A stretch of DNA of 27,215 nucleotides from NCBI GenBank assembly GCA_016297405.1, contig JAEDGP010000024.1, positions 1 to 27,215 on the forward strand, given 5' to 3'. The position numbers were made by a program, and so were the translations under genes. Of this stretch, positions 1 through 7,084 are shown piece after piece. The notes under the pieces are model-generated. The model saw only the letters and a list, made by a program, of their open reading frames with translations. It ran no database searches and had not been told where the DNA came from. Origin of the DNA: Treponema sp. (lineage in GTDB: Bacteria > Spirochaetota > Spirochaetia > Treponematales > Treponemataceae). How positions within the stretch are numbered: position 1 is the stretch's first letter; the number at the start of each line of letters is the position of its first letter.

Positions 1-113
1 AAAAAACTTTAGTTCCAATTCAGGATACATAAGGTTTTTGTATTTGTCAATGATTTTATTATTTTTAGATTGCTTTTTTTATTAATTTTTATTTTCAATA
101 GTTTTCTTTTGTT

Positions 114-132
114 TATACTTGGTAACAAGGAG
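114..132 (+). promoter_or_regulatory. Possible -10 box and ribosome binding site of the XRE regulator
   Basis: TATACT at 114-119 resembles a -10 hexamer and AAGGAG at 127-132 is a good Shine-Dalgarno, 9 bases before the ATG at 142. No convincing -35 is visible. The Shine-Dalgarno is what moves the start to 142; an earlier in-frame start at 70 would add a hydrophobic, AT-rich stretch with no ribosome site. Confidence 0.4.
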
Positions 133-141
133 AATTATGCT

Positions 142-510
142 ATGGTAAAATATAACTTTGCGGTCAATGTTAAGACAGAATGCATTTTTCAAAACATTAC
201 CCTCAAAGAACTATCTAACAGAACCGGTATATCCTATACGACAATACTTTCATACACTAAAGATGCAGGTTCGCTTCCCAGGGTTGATTTGGCATATAAA
301 GTAGCACAAGCTCTGGACGTTTCAATTGAATTTCTTTTAACTGGTAAAGAACCATTAGCCAAAGAGAAGGTCCATCATCTGCATGTTCTTGAAGACATGA
401 AAAAAGTTCATATTAAATATCTTACTCCACTTGCCATGCTTATCCATGAACTTGCAGTTGTTGAGGATACACAAGGAGCAATGAAAAATGGAAAATTACA
501 AGTTGATTAA
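142..510 (+). CDS. XRE/Cro-CI family HTH regulator
   Basis: A 122-residue DNA-binding protein of the XRE family. The helix-turn-helix spans about residues 15-70: the segment beginning ITLKELSNRTGIS and the recognition helix near YTTILSY, followed by a conserved ALDVSIEFLLTG ending typical of phage-repressor-like domains. The C-terminal 50 residues carry no motif I recognise. The start is ATG 142, supported by AAGGAG. Its 3' end overlaps the recombinase gene (start 488), so the two are co-translated. By family and position it probably controls integration/excision or the transfer genes, and is a candidate reader of the nearby palindromes; both are inference. Confidence 0.8.
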   Translation: MVKYNFAVNVKTECIFQNITLKELSNRTGISYTTILSYTKDAGSLPRVDLAYKVAQALDVSIEFLLTGKEPLAKEKVHHLHVLEDMKKVHIKYLTPLAMLIHELAVVEDTQGAMKNGKLQVD

Positions 511-1585
511 AAAAGACGACAGATGGCTATGCAAATGGAAAGATGCTGATGGGAAGTTTCACCAGAAAATCTGTTTTAATTGCAAATCAAAAAAAGATGC
601 AGAAAGATTTGTTGACAAACTGTCAAATAAAGACGACCAATACTTGTACAAGAACATCGCAAGCCAGATGTACTTGGAAGGAAGCCCACATATCAAACGA
701 CTTGAAATGTTTGGGAAAAAGCTGACAAATGAAACCATTAAGCAGAAACGGTCACACATTGAATTTTTTTTAAAAAGGTTTGGAAACAGAGACATTCGAT
801 CAACAAGAATTTCGGAGATTGAATTATATCTAATGAATGACTCCCATTCTGGATCTTTCAAAAATAATGTACTTGATACTATTGGAACTATTTATGAAGA
901 AACAATTTGGAAATGTGATATCACAATACCAAAACCAAAATTCCAAAGATTTTCGCGAAACTCAAAGAAGGCTGATGTATTCGATGAATGGGAAATGGAA
1001 CTGATTCTATCTAAAAAAACCTGGGAAAACTATGAACATTATCTTATTTTCAATTTGATTGCAGCCTGCGGTCTCCGGATTAGTGAACTAAGGGCTGTTC
1101 GTCCATGTCAATTTTTATGGAAAGAGAAAATCCTAATTGTCGATGGATTTTGCAAGACCAACGGAGAACGAACCAACTACAACAAAAAAGGTTCCGAAGA
1201 AAACCGTAAACTACGGGTAGTACCACTATCAGATAAAATCATAAGATTATACCGTAAATATATAGCCGACAACAGCATTGCGGATGGACAATTGATTTTT
1301 ACTCGTGAGGATGGAACACCTCCAAGAAGAGAAACTCTTGAAGCTCTTTTCAAGCGTACTTTACCGAAAATAGGTATCAAAATTGGAAAAAGAAAACTTG
1401 TACCTCACAGTCTGCGTTATACTTATGTAACACAGATGAGCAGCATGGTCGATTTGGAAAAAGTCAGGAAAATGGTAGGACACAATTCCATTGCCATGAC
1501 CGAATACTACAATCGCTTTTCACTAAACAGTGAAATACGATCTGTACAGGAAGCTTTTCCGGCTGTCAATAAACTGTATGAATGA
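488..1585 (+). CDS. Tyrosine recombinase (phage-type integrase)
   Basis: A 365-residue site-specific recombinase, the likely integrase of the element. The N-terminal part (1-60) looks like an arm-binding domain, residues 70-150 like a SAM-like core-binding domain, and 165-345 is the catalytic domain. Catalytic residues visible: R197 in GLRISEL, H307 and R310 in PHSLRYT, H332 in VGHNS, and nucleophile Y341 in MTEYYNRF. A KLRVVPL beta-hairpin at about 241-247 precedes them. ATG 488 sits 8 bases after AAGGAG (474-479) and inside the 3' end of the XRE gene, an overlap typical of coupled translation. The length is ordinary for the family. No tRNA gene or attachment core is recognisable next to it in the window. 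Confidence 0.93.
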   Translation: MENYKLIKKDDRWLCKWKDADGKFHQKICFNCKSKKDAERFVDKLSNKDDQYLYKNIASQMYLEGSPHIKRLEMFGKKLTNETIKQKRSHIEFFLKRFGNRDIRSTRISEIELYLMNDSHSGSFKNNVLDTIGTIYEETIWKCDITIPKPKFQRFSRNSKKADVFDEWEMELILSKKTWENYEHYLIFNLIAACGLRISELRAVRPCQFLWKEKILIVDGFCKTNGERTNYNKKGSEENRKLRVVPLSDKIIRLYRKYIADNSIADGQLIFTREDGTPPRRETLEALFKRTLPKIGIKIGKRKLVPHSLRYTYVTQMSSMVDLEKVRKMVGHNSIAMTEYYNRFSLNSEIRSVQEAFPAVNKLYE

Positions 1586-1590
1586 TTCTA

Positions 1591-1625
1591 AATCACAATC
1601 AATTGTTAAACTTATGATTGTGATT
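1591..1625. repeat. Perfect 11-bp inverted repeat after the integrase
   Basis: AATCACAATCA (1591-1601) and TGATTGTGATT (1615-1625) pair perfectly around a 13-base loop. It sits 6 bases after the integrase stop and 7 bases before the first GTTGCAAC palindrome. No T tract follows directly on either strand. It may stabilise the 3' ends of the converging transcripts or act with the palindrome as a terminator. Confidence 0.6.
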
Positions 1626-1631
1626 ACGAAA

Positions 1632-1657
1632 AAAAAGTTGCAACGTTGCAACTTTTT
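1632..1657. repeat. GTTGCAAC palindrome copy 1 (possible bidirectional terminator)
   Basis: A perfect 26-bp palindrome: core GTTGCAACGTTGCAAC at 1637-1652 with A5 and T5 arms. It lies between the converging integrase and topB genes, where a hairpin followed by T5 could stop transcription from both sides. The same core recurs five more times in the next 4 kb, including inside genes, so a terminator role alone does not explain it. Confidence 0.85.
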
Positions 1658-1676
1658 GTGGATGGTTGACCTTAAA

Positions 1677-3707
1677 TTAGAAAATGAATTCTAATTTATT
1701 AGTTTCTTTGGAATACCTGAATTTGCATTCATATTCTTTGCCCGATTTAGAGACACATTTTTTTCTAGCAGTTTCTTTTCCAGAACATAATTTTTTCAAG
1801 TCAGGTAAGGAAATTTTAGCACCTGCAATTTCGGAAAAAATTGAAAACTTGCAGCCATTTTTATATCCTATGCAGTAATAATTTGATTTTCCACTTCGGA
1901 TTTCTTTTCCGCATAGAGGACACGTAATTTCAGGTTCATTATCTTCCACCTTAATTTCGTCTTTGCTGTTAAGTTTATTGCTAATAAAAGTTCTGATTTC
2001 TCTGATGAAAACCTCAGGGGAATTTTCAAGTTTTTCCTCCCATGTTGTTGTAAGGTTGACTTCCGTAAGGTCATGTATTGGTGTTTTATTTATTGCGTGA
2101 ATAAAAGAATGTCCTGAGGCAGTTGTTACTATTGATTTGCCATCAGAAACGATATATCCCCATTTTATCAATTTGGGTACAAATGTATGTCTGGTTGCCG
2201 GTGTACCAAGACCGGTTAGTTTCTTGTCTGTTGTTTCCATTTTTGGATTTTCCATAAAGGACAATAAACTTGCTTCATTATAGAATTTAGGTGGTTTAGT
2301 CCATTTTTTTTGGCATTCAGTTTTTTTTAGAATTATGGAATTCCAGTCTACATTATTGATTTCCTGTTCTTCTTCTGTATCTTCTTCGGAGTTTGGAAAA
2401 GTTGCAACGTTGCAACTTTTCCAGCCCATTTCTATATTTTCTCTTGCAGTAACCAGAAATAAATTTCCATTTACAGAAAGTGTTTTCTTTATCACTTTAA
2501 ATTTGTTTGGAGGAAGGAATGCCAGCATGAAACGCTCCAATAATAGGTTGTATATATTTTTCTCCTGCTCAGATGCTGAATCCAGGGGCTTAAGAGGAAT
2601 TAAAGCGTGGTGAGCATCAAGTTTTTTGTCATTGAACACTCTGGTGTTGCTTTCTGTTATGTTCATCAAGTTTTTTCTATCTGAATATTGTGGATAATCT
2701 TTAATCAAATCATCCATTATTTTATTACAGAGCTCTACGTTTTTTGAGCCCATTACTACGGATGGTGTGCGAGGATAGGAAACACATTTATGTACTTCAT
2801 ATAAGGCCTGCACAGTTTTCAGTGTTTCTTCGGCTGTATATTTATAGTTTTTATAGGCATCATTCTGTAGATTGTTGAGGTTATATAAACTTGGTGCATT
2901 ACTGATTTTTAGTTCTTCTTGTGAATCAGTTACTTTTGCTTCTTTACCTTCAATGCTTTTTAATTGGCCTTCAAATTTGTTTTCTGGAAAATTTTTTTTC
3001 TCGTTGTAATAACATCCTGTAAATTCGGTTCCATTTCCAGATATGAAGTGACCTAGATATTCAAAGTATTCAGTTGATTTAAAATTTCTAATTGCTTCAC
3101 ATCTACTGTCTATTGCTGCAAGAATTGCAGTTTGAACTCTTCCTACAGGCAGATGTTTTTTTGCACAGAAAGACATATATCTGGAACAATTGATGCCAAT
3201 AAGCCAATCGGCATGTTGTCTGCCGAATCCCTGTGCTGCAAGATTGTCATACCATGATATTGGTTTTGCATCCCTTAATCCGCAAAGAATGACATCCTTG
3301 GTCAATGCCTGACTTACCCAGAATCTTCTTACTTTGGAAAGATCATTGATTCCTGCCATGAAGAGACATTCACGAGCAATGATTTCTCCCTCTCTGTCTG
3401 CATCTGTTGCAATGATAATCTGATTGTAATTCCTTTTTTTTAGTATGGAAATTATAAGATCTGACTGTTTAATTGTATTTGTGTTTTTTTTGTAGAAAAT
3501 CTTTTCAGGTATGATTGGAAATTTTGTTCTGTCTGAGAATTCCGGATCATAGTCTTCCATATCATAAAGTGAAAACAAATGGCCAATGCAGTTGGAGATT
3601 TCATATTCATCATTTGAATACGACTTTCCATTCCAAAAGCAATTTAAGGCTGCTGCAAAATCTTTGGCAACAGATGGCTTTTCGGTGAGGATAAATTTTC
3701 TGTTCAT
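1677..3707 (-). CDS. topB: DNA topoisomerase III (type IA)
   Basis: A 676-residue type IA topoisomerase, which cuts and passes single strands; plasmids and conjugative elements often carry one. Seen: a TOPRIM start (KFILTEKPSVAKDFAAAL), the acidic TOPRIM motif TDADREGEI at 101-109, VGRVQTAIL at 188-196, the active-site tyrosine Y311 in SYPRT, and the TKPPKFYNEASLL region at 470-482. A single four-cysteine zinc finger follows (CPLCG at 596-600, then C612 and C619), and then a short basic tail. Residues 430-437 are encoded by a dispersed palindrome inserted where family members have a variable acidic loop. The gene is downstream of hicAB on the same strand, separated by about 100 bases. Confidence 0.95.
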   Translation of the reverse strand: MNRKFILTEKPSVAKDFAAALNCFWNGKSYSNDEYEISNCIGHLFSLYDMEDYDPEFSDRTKFPIIPEKIFYKKNTNTIKQSDLIISILKKRNYNQIIIATDADREGEIIARECLFMAGINDLSKVRRFWVSQALTKDVILCGLRDAKPISWYDNLAAQGFGRQHADWLIGINCSRYMSFCAKKHLPVGRVQTAILAAIDSRCEAIRNFKSTEYFEYLGHFISGNGTEFTGCYYNEKKNFPENKFEGQLKSIEGKEAKVTDSQEELKISNAPSLYNLNNLQNDAYKNYKYTAEETLKTVQALYEVHKCVSYPRTPSVVMGSKNVELCNKIMDDLIKDYPQYSDRKNLMNITESNTRVFNDKKLDAHHALIPLKPLDSASEQEKNIYNLLLERFMLAFLPPNKFKVIKKTLSVNGNLFLVTARENIEMGWKSCNVATFPNSEEDTEEEQEINNVDWNSIILKKTECQKKWTKPPKFYNEASLLSFMENPKMETTDKKLTGLGTPATRHTFVPKLIKWGYIVSDGKSIVTTASGHSFIHAINKTPIHDLTEVNLTTTWEEKLENSPEVFIREIRTFISNKLNSKDEIKVEDNEPEITCPLCGKEIRSGKSNYYCIGYKNGCKFSIFSEIAGAKISLPDLKKLCSGKETARKKCVSKSGKEYECKFRYSKETNKLEFIF
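2395..2422. repeat. GTTGCAAC palindrome copy 2, inside topB
   Basis: A perfect 28-bp palindrome with core at 2401-2416 and arms GGAAAA/TTTTCC. It is in frame within topB: the central 24 bases encode residues 430-437, KSCNVATF, just after the conserved GW and before an acidic linker. This is a variable loop in the family, so the insertion is tolerated. Confidence 0.9.
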
Positions 3708-3771
3708 TGCTACTCCTTTACCTTTGGGCGGGCAAGAAGTTACATTGCAATTGTAATAAACAGATTGAAAA

Positions 3772-3787
3772 GTTTCAACGTTGCAAC
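3772..3787. repeat. GTTGCAAC palindrome copy 3, one mismatch
   Basis: GTTTCAACGTTGCAAC differs from the core at one base in the left half. It lies between the hicB stop and the topB start, upstream of topB, where an operator or attenuator would sit. The flanks are not symmetrical. Confidence 0.75.
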
Positions 3788-3812
3788 AATTTGTACTTGA
3801 ACTTTTGAATTT

Positions 3813-4196
3813 TTAGATGCGGGCCATAAGTGCATCCTGCAAAATCTGAGAGCAATTGAAATGCCTTTCATCTGCAATGTTTGAAAGCCATAGGGGCAAC
3901 GAAACATTCTTTCTGACAGACTTTGTGTCAGTTTTTGCACGGTATTTTAATGTATCCGCGTTTATAAGGGAAAGTTCATCGCCCTTGTCATAAACAATAT
4001 CCATCTGTGGAGTCGCCTTTGGAATCTGCATATTTTCATCTTCGGCAACACAAAGCCATGCTGACATTGCATCGGACATCTGCTCTATGGCATCGGATAA
4101 GTTTTTCCCTGTAGTTACGCATCCTGCAAGATCTGGAACTCGTGCGTAAACCTTTCCATTTTTTTCTGTAAAAACAGCTGTATAAGTATACTTCAT
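3813..4196 (-). CDS. hicB: HicB-family antitoxin
   Basis: A 127-residue HicB antitoxin that neutralises HicA and usually represses the pair. The N-terminal partial RNase H-like HicB fold is clear (YTAVFTEKNGKVYARVPDLAG, then CVTTGKNLSDAIEQMSDAM). The C-terminal 45 residues, ending in an LSNIADERHFNCSQILQDAL segment, look like the helical DNA-binding tail seen in many HicB proteins. Its ATG overlaps the hicA stop as ATGA, so hicA is first and translation is coupled. In this setting it probably stabilises the element. Confidence 0.88.
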   Translation of the reverse strand: MKYTYTAVFTEKNGKVYARVPDLAGCVTTGKNLSDAIEQMSDAMSAWLCVAEDENMQIPKATPQMDIVYDKGDELSLINADTLKYRAKTDTKSVRKNVSLPLWLSNIADERHFNCSQILQDALMARI

Positions 4197-4366
4197 TTTT
4201 TGCCTCCCTTTTCAATTTCTTTTTCAATGTAACGTAAATCGTCTTCATCAAAATCATGTCTTTTTAAAGGAATCATAACACCTTTCTGGGCATTGAAATA
4301 AATATCGTGATTGGCTCCATGCCTTTTGAATATATATCCGGCTTCTTCAAGTGCTTGCAGAGACAT
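4193..4366 (-). CDS. hicA: HicA-family mRNA interferase toxin, short
   Basis: A 57-residue HicA/YcfA toxin, an RNA-cutting double-stranded-RNA-binding-like fold. The signature is EEAGYIFKRHGANHDIYF, containing the G-x-N-H histidine of the family, then VMIPLKRH and a C-terminal helix. It overlaps hicB by ATGA. An in-frame TGA lies immediately before the ATG and no Shine-Dalgarno is visible, and family members usually have several more residues before the first helix, so the 5' end may be slightly truncated. It may still be active because the histidine region is intact. Confidence 0.82.
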   Translation of the reverse strand: MSLQALEEAGYIFKRHGANHDIYFNAQKGVMIPLKRHDFDEDDLRYIEKEIEKGGKK

Positions 4367-4424
4367 TCAGAATTATATATAATCAAATTCAATTTGAGAA
4401 GTCATTTTCTCGAACTTGTGTTTT

Positions 4425-4460
4425 GGCTCACGAATTGCAGTTCGTGGGCTACTTTTTTTT
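4425..4460 (+). terminator. Rho-independent terminator-like hairpin
   Basis: CACGAA/TTCGTG with outer G-C and G-T pairs forms a 10-bp stem (4425-4434 with 4441-4450) and a 6-base loop, followed by T8 at 4453-4460. It is oriented for plus-strand transcription although no plus-strand gene precedes it, so it may end a small RNA or shield the region from outside transcription. Confidence 0.55.
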
Positions 4461-4463
4461 AAA

Positions 4464-4479
4464 GTTGCAACGTTGCAAC
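4464..4479. repeat. GTTGCAAC palindrome copy 4
   Basis: A perfect 16-base core, GTTGCAACGTTGCAAC, directly after the T tract of the hairpin at 4425-4460. The arms beyond the core are not symmetrical (AAA on the left, AATTG on the right), so this copy lacks the long hairpin arms of copies 1, 2 and 5. Confidence 0.85.
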
Positions 4480-4648
4480 AATTGGACTGTAATCTTTGAT
4501 ATTATTAATTTTGTTCTGAACGGAGGAAAACAGCCTAGTAGGTACAAATTTCCCTGAAATCATCGCTTTTTCCGGTTTTTTTTATTTTTAAATTCATAAA
4601 AAACTTATTGAAAAAATTCCCTCCTATCCAACTTTGGCAAGATAAAGA

Positions 4649-4770
4649 TTTGTAACACAAATCCCCGAAACGCAGATTGGTAAAGGGTTTATTTGTAACA
4701 CACGTAGTTTTAGTGTAACACACAAAACCGTGGAAGCCTTTTGCACAAAGGCTTTATTGTGTGTTACAAA
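4649..4770. repeat. TGTAACACA repeat cluster with central hairpin
   Basis: TGTAACACA occurs directly at 4651-4659, 4694-4702 and 4714-4722 and inverted at 4759-4769. Between the third and fourth copies lies a perfect hairpin, AAGCCTTT (4734-4741) with AAAGGCTT (4747-4754), loop TGCAC. Direct repeats next to inverted repeats upstream of a relaxase region fit an origin of transfer, an iteron-type origin or a multi-site operator. The sequence alone cannot decide between them. Confidence 0.6.
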
Positions 4771-4818
4771 ATATTTTTAGCCTTTTAAGCGTTATCTTTA
4801 TGTTTTGAAAATAGCGAA

Positions 4819-5466
4819 ATGGATATTGAAAAATATGCGAAAAAGAAATATATTGTCTTAGTAGGCAATTTACCTCCGTTCATTACATTGGAACTTTTCC
4901 CAGTAGGATTTATTCCGCTGTTCATTGCGTTTCAATTCGATATAGGACTTAGTAAGATGAGAAAAGAAACACTTCTGAAGCGACTAGCTTTGAAACTGTC
5001 ACAGAATGATGTTTATTTACTTAATATTACATTTGGGCAGCAAGAAGATTTTGAATCTGAATACAGTTTCCTTAATTTTATTGATGAAGAATTTACACTT
5101 GTTTTGAAGGGTCTTGGAATTCATAAAAAAATCGATTCATACGTCAAGCAGGTTGTGATAACCAGAGAAAGCAATAAGTGGAAAAATGAAGTCTACCTTT
5201 TCCTTGTTAAAAAAAATGATGTTTATACACTGAACAAACTGATTTTGAAAATATTGGCAGCTTGCATTGTCAGAATGGGGGATCTAAGTATTTTCTCAAA
5301 ATACGAAATTCATAAAAATGCTGATTTTTCAAATTATATGCAATTGTTCTTAAATGCCATTCCTGGGGATCTGGTTAAAATGAAAAAGGAATTCAAGAAG
5401 TTTAATCGTATTTCACTGGGAGGCAAATTGAAATTGAAAAACAGGTCGATTGATTTGGATATGTAA
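4819..5466 (+). CDS. Hypothetical protein upstream of the relaxase
   Basis: A 215-residue protein I do not recognise. It has a short hydrophobic stretch near the N-terminus (about 20-42, FITLELFPVGFIPLFIAF) and a basic C-terminal end (KMKKEFKKFNRISLGGKLKLKNRS). The rest is mixed alpha/beta without a catalytic motif I can name. There is no good Shine-Dalgarno before ATG 4819. It starts about 50 bases after the TGTAACACA cluster, its stop codon lies inside a palindrome copy, and it is followed 47 bases later by the relaxase. The context suggests an auxiliary of DNA transfer or replication, but nothing in the protein proves it. Confidence 0.7.
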   Translation: MDIEKYAKKKYIVLVGNLPPFITLELFPVGFIPLFIAFQFDIGLSKMRKETLLKRLALKLSQNDVYLLNITFGQQEDFESEYSFLNFIDEEFTLVLKGLGIHKKIDSYVKQVVITRESNKWKNEVYLFLVKKNDVYTLNKLILKILAACIVRMGDLSIFSKYEIHKNADFSNYMQLFLNAIPGDLVKMKKEFKKFNRISLGGKLKLKNRSIDLDM

Positions 5467-5492
5467 AAAGTTGCAACGTTGCAACTTTTTAC
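5463..5492. repeat. GTTGCAAC palindrome copy 5
   Basis: The longest copy: a perfect 30-bp palindrome, core 5470-5485, arms GTAAAAA/TTTTTAC. It includes the stop codon of the upstream gene (TAA at 5464-5466) and lies just before the relaxase ribosome site (AGGAGG, 5501-5506). It could attenuate relaxase transcription or bind a regulator there. Confidence 0.9.
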
Positions 5493-5513
5493 GAGTGTAG
5501 AGGAGGACTTTGA

Positions 5514-6707
5514 ATGAATTTTATGAAAAATGATATTTTCGAAAGGCTAAGAAAAAAAAGGGAACAGGAAAAACTTTATAAAGTCAAAAAAGTGATAAGG
5601 GCAAAAGACGACGGTAAGGCCTTAGTTGATTTCCTTAGGAATTTAAATTTTCATGTGAAAAAAAAGTTGCAACGGTGCAACTTTTCTGATTCTGGAAATT
5701 CAGGCAGGTTTAATTATGGCAACTGGGCTGGAGATAAGGGGCAAAGGGTAATGTATAAGCAAAGTTATGCTTTTTCAAAATCTTCCCATAATAAGTTCCT
5801 GCTGAAATATTTACCGCAAATGGATAAAACATATGTTATTGATAAACCAGAACTGTTTGGTACACCAGATAATGAATATTATGATGGGCAGGTTGGCTTT
5901 CATCACAAGATTATTATTAGCCCGGAAAATCCAAAAGGGAATTTGAAGGAACTTGTAGAAAAATTCATAGGGACCTTAGAGCAGATGACACCGTATTCCA
6001 ATTTGTTATGGAAAGCGGCCATTCATAATGATACTGAACATAAGCATGTTCATCTGCTGATAAATGGAAAGGATGGAAATGGGCAGACGGTATGGTTTGA
6101 TAGAACAGACATAAGGAATACGTTTCGTCAATACCTGCAATATGATTATACCCAGATGATAGGAAACAGGGGAATTGAAGAAATAGAACTTGCAAAAAAC
6201 AGGCAGTTACGGTCCAAGCGCATCACTCAATTGGATAGGGAAATTGCCGGAATGGATTCCCTTGAAGATTCAGTTCTCTCAGAAAAAATAAAACAAAGAC
6301 TTGATTTTCTATGTGAATTGGGGCTTGCACAAAAAAAAGAAACAACCTATGAAATGAATAAAAAGTGGATGGATATACTTGAAGCAACTGGACGGTATAA
6401 CTGTTTTATTGATCAGTACATGAAAGGTGGTAAGGAACTTGTTCTTTATGAAGGTGGAAAACTTAAAGGTAAAGTCGTTGATGTCGTGACTTTTGAAAAA
6501 GATGAATCCTGGTCTGATGCTCTCATAATAGACAATGGAATGAACAGAGTTTATGTTCCTGTATGGCAACTGAACAAAGAAGTCAAGGGAAAGAATGTTG
6601 AAATTTCCGGTGGAACCAGAAGTCTTTCGCGGCAAATTTCAGATAAAAACATTACCATTGATGATTCTAAATATCGTGATTGTAATTCTTTCAATCATGA
6701 AAATTGA
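5514..6707 (+). CDS. HUH relaxase (MobP/VirD2-like, DUF3363 type)
   Basis: A 397-residue conjugative relaxase that would nick the transfer origin and stay bound to the 5' end. The metal-binding histidine triad motif is clear: H171-NDTE-H176-K-H178-V-H180-LLING, preceded by HHKIIISPENP (130-140) as in relaxases with a DUF3363 tail. Tyr candidates for nicking are Y81 and Y85 in the VMYKQSYAFSKSS segment, aligned with motif I. Residues 220-243 and 295-375 (GKVVDVVTF, then VYVPVWQL) match the DUF3363 region. It starts 7 bases after AGGAGG. Residues 49-57 are encoded by a palindrome copy. It is shorter than typical members (often 500-700 residues), mainly in the tail. Confidence 0.85.
   Translation: MNFMKNDIFERLRKKREQEKLYKVKKVIRAKDDGKALVDFLRNLNFHVKKKLQRCNFSDSGNSGRFNYGNWAGDKGQRVMYKQSYAFSKSSHNKFLLKYLPQMDKTYVIDKPELFGTPDNEYYDGQVGFHHKIIISPENPKGNLKELVEKFIGTLEQMTPYSNLLWKAAIHNDTEHKHVHLLINGKDGNGQTVWFDRTDIRNTFRQYLQYDYTQMIGNRGIEEIELAKNRQLRSKRITQLDREIAGMDSLEDSVLSEKIKQRLDFLCELGLAQKKETTYEMNKKWMDILEATGRYNCFIDQYMKGGKELVLYEGGKLKGKVVDVVTFEKDESWSDALIIDNGMNRVYVPVWQLNKEVKGKNVEISGGTRSLSRQISDKNITIDDSKYRDCNSFNHEN
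5666..5681. repeat. GTTGCAAC palindrome copy 6, inside the relaxase gene
   Basis: GTTGCAACGGTGCAAC, one change from the core at 5675. It is in frame, encoding part of KKLQRCNF at about residues 50-57, ahead of the catalytic domain. The changed base falls in the would-be loop, so a 10-bp hairpin stem (AAAAGTTGCA with TGCAACTTTT) stays perfect. Confidence 0.85.
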
Positions 6708-6720
6708 AGAAGGAGAGTGC

Positions 6721-6884
6721 GTGAATTGTCCGTTTTGCAATAGGCTGAATTTTTTTTCCAATTTTTTTTCAATGAATGCAAAGTTGAAGTTGAACTTAAT
6801 GTTGGAAAAAAAATAGAATGTGGCGAATGCAATCAGATTTTTTCCCTGGAAACAGGGAGTTCTGTCCGTAGGTTTTACTCATAA
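6721..6884 (+). pseudogene. Small zinc-ribbon protein, broken by a frameshift
   Basis: GTG 6721 has AAGGAG just upstream and opens with NCPFCNR, half of a zinc ribbon. That frame ends at TAG 6814. The other half, IECGECNQIFSLE, lies in the -1 frame and runs to TAA 6884. Joined, the two give a CPxC...CxxC ribbon of roughly 54 residues. The shift must occur near two T8 tracts (6750-6757 and 6762-6769) that would slip easily. It could be a decayed gene, a sequencing error or slippage. A small ribbon protein directly behind a relaxase would be an accessory protein of unknown role. Confidence 0.5.
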
Positions 6885-7084
6885 TGAGACCACATTCTTA
6901 AAACCCTTACAGTATTTTGTTCTGCAAAAATTTCGTAGACCAATCTGACTATTACAGCAAAGGAAAGATTGAACATGGAGAAAAAGATTATGCAGAAGTA
7001 TAAACAAATAGAAGAAGTTTTTATGAAAAACATTAAAGGTAAAAGGAAGGGAGAACAGATAACAAAATAAGTACTCACAGGTTT

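Larger units (their letters stand above)
4367..4818. other. Intergenic region with palindrome, hairpins and repeats
   Basis: A 452-base gap between the divergent hicA and the unknown gene at 4819. It holds, in order, a terminator-like hairpin (4425-4460), a palindrome copy (4464-4479), an AT-rich stretch without a good ORF, and a cluster of TGTAACACA repeats with a hairpin (4649-4770). This is the best candidate in the left part for an origin of transfer or a control region. No long ORF in either strand looks real. Confidence 0.6.

Noticed and set aside
1..141. Attachment site next to the integrase
   Set aside because: No tRNA 3' end, and no pair of direct repeats could be found to support an att core; the other end of the element is outside the window.
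4351..4557. Plus-strand 68-residue frame through palindrome copy 4
   Set aside because: Runs through the terminator-like hairpin and the palindrome, has no ribosome site, and overlaps the hicA start.
1632..5681. Palindromes as chromosomal parS sites
   Set aside because: The core GTTGCAACGTTGCAAC does not resemble the usual bacterial parS, and no parA or parB gene is in the window.
6885..7070. Coding-like fragments including a 31-codon ORF at 6975-7070
   Set aside because: Readable stretches change frame several times, no clear ribosome site, no homologue recognised; treated as decay.
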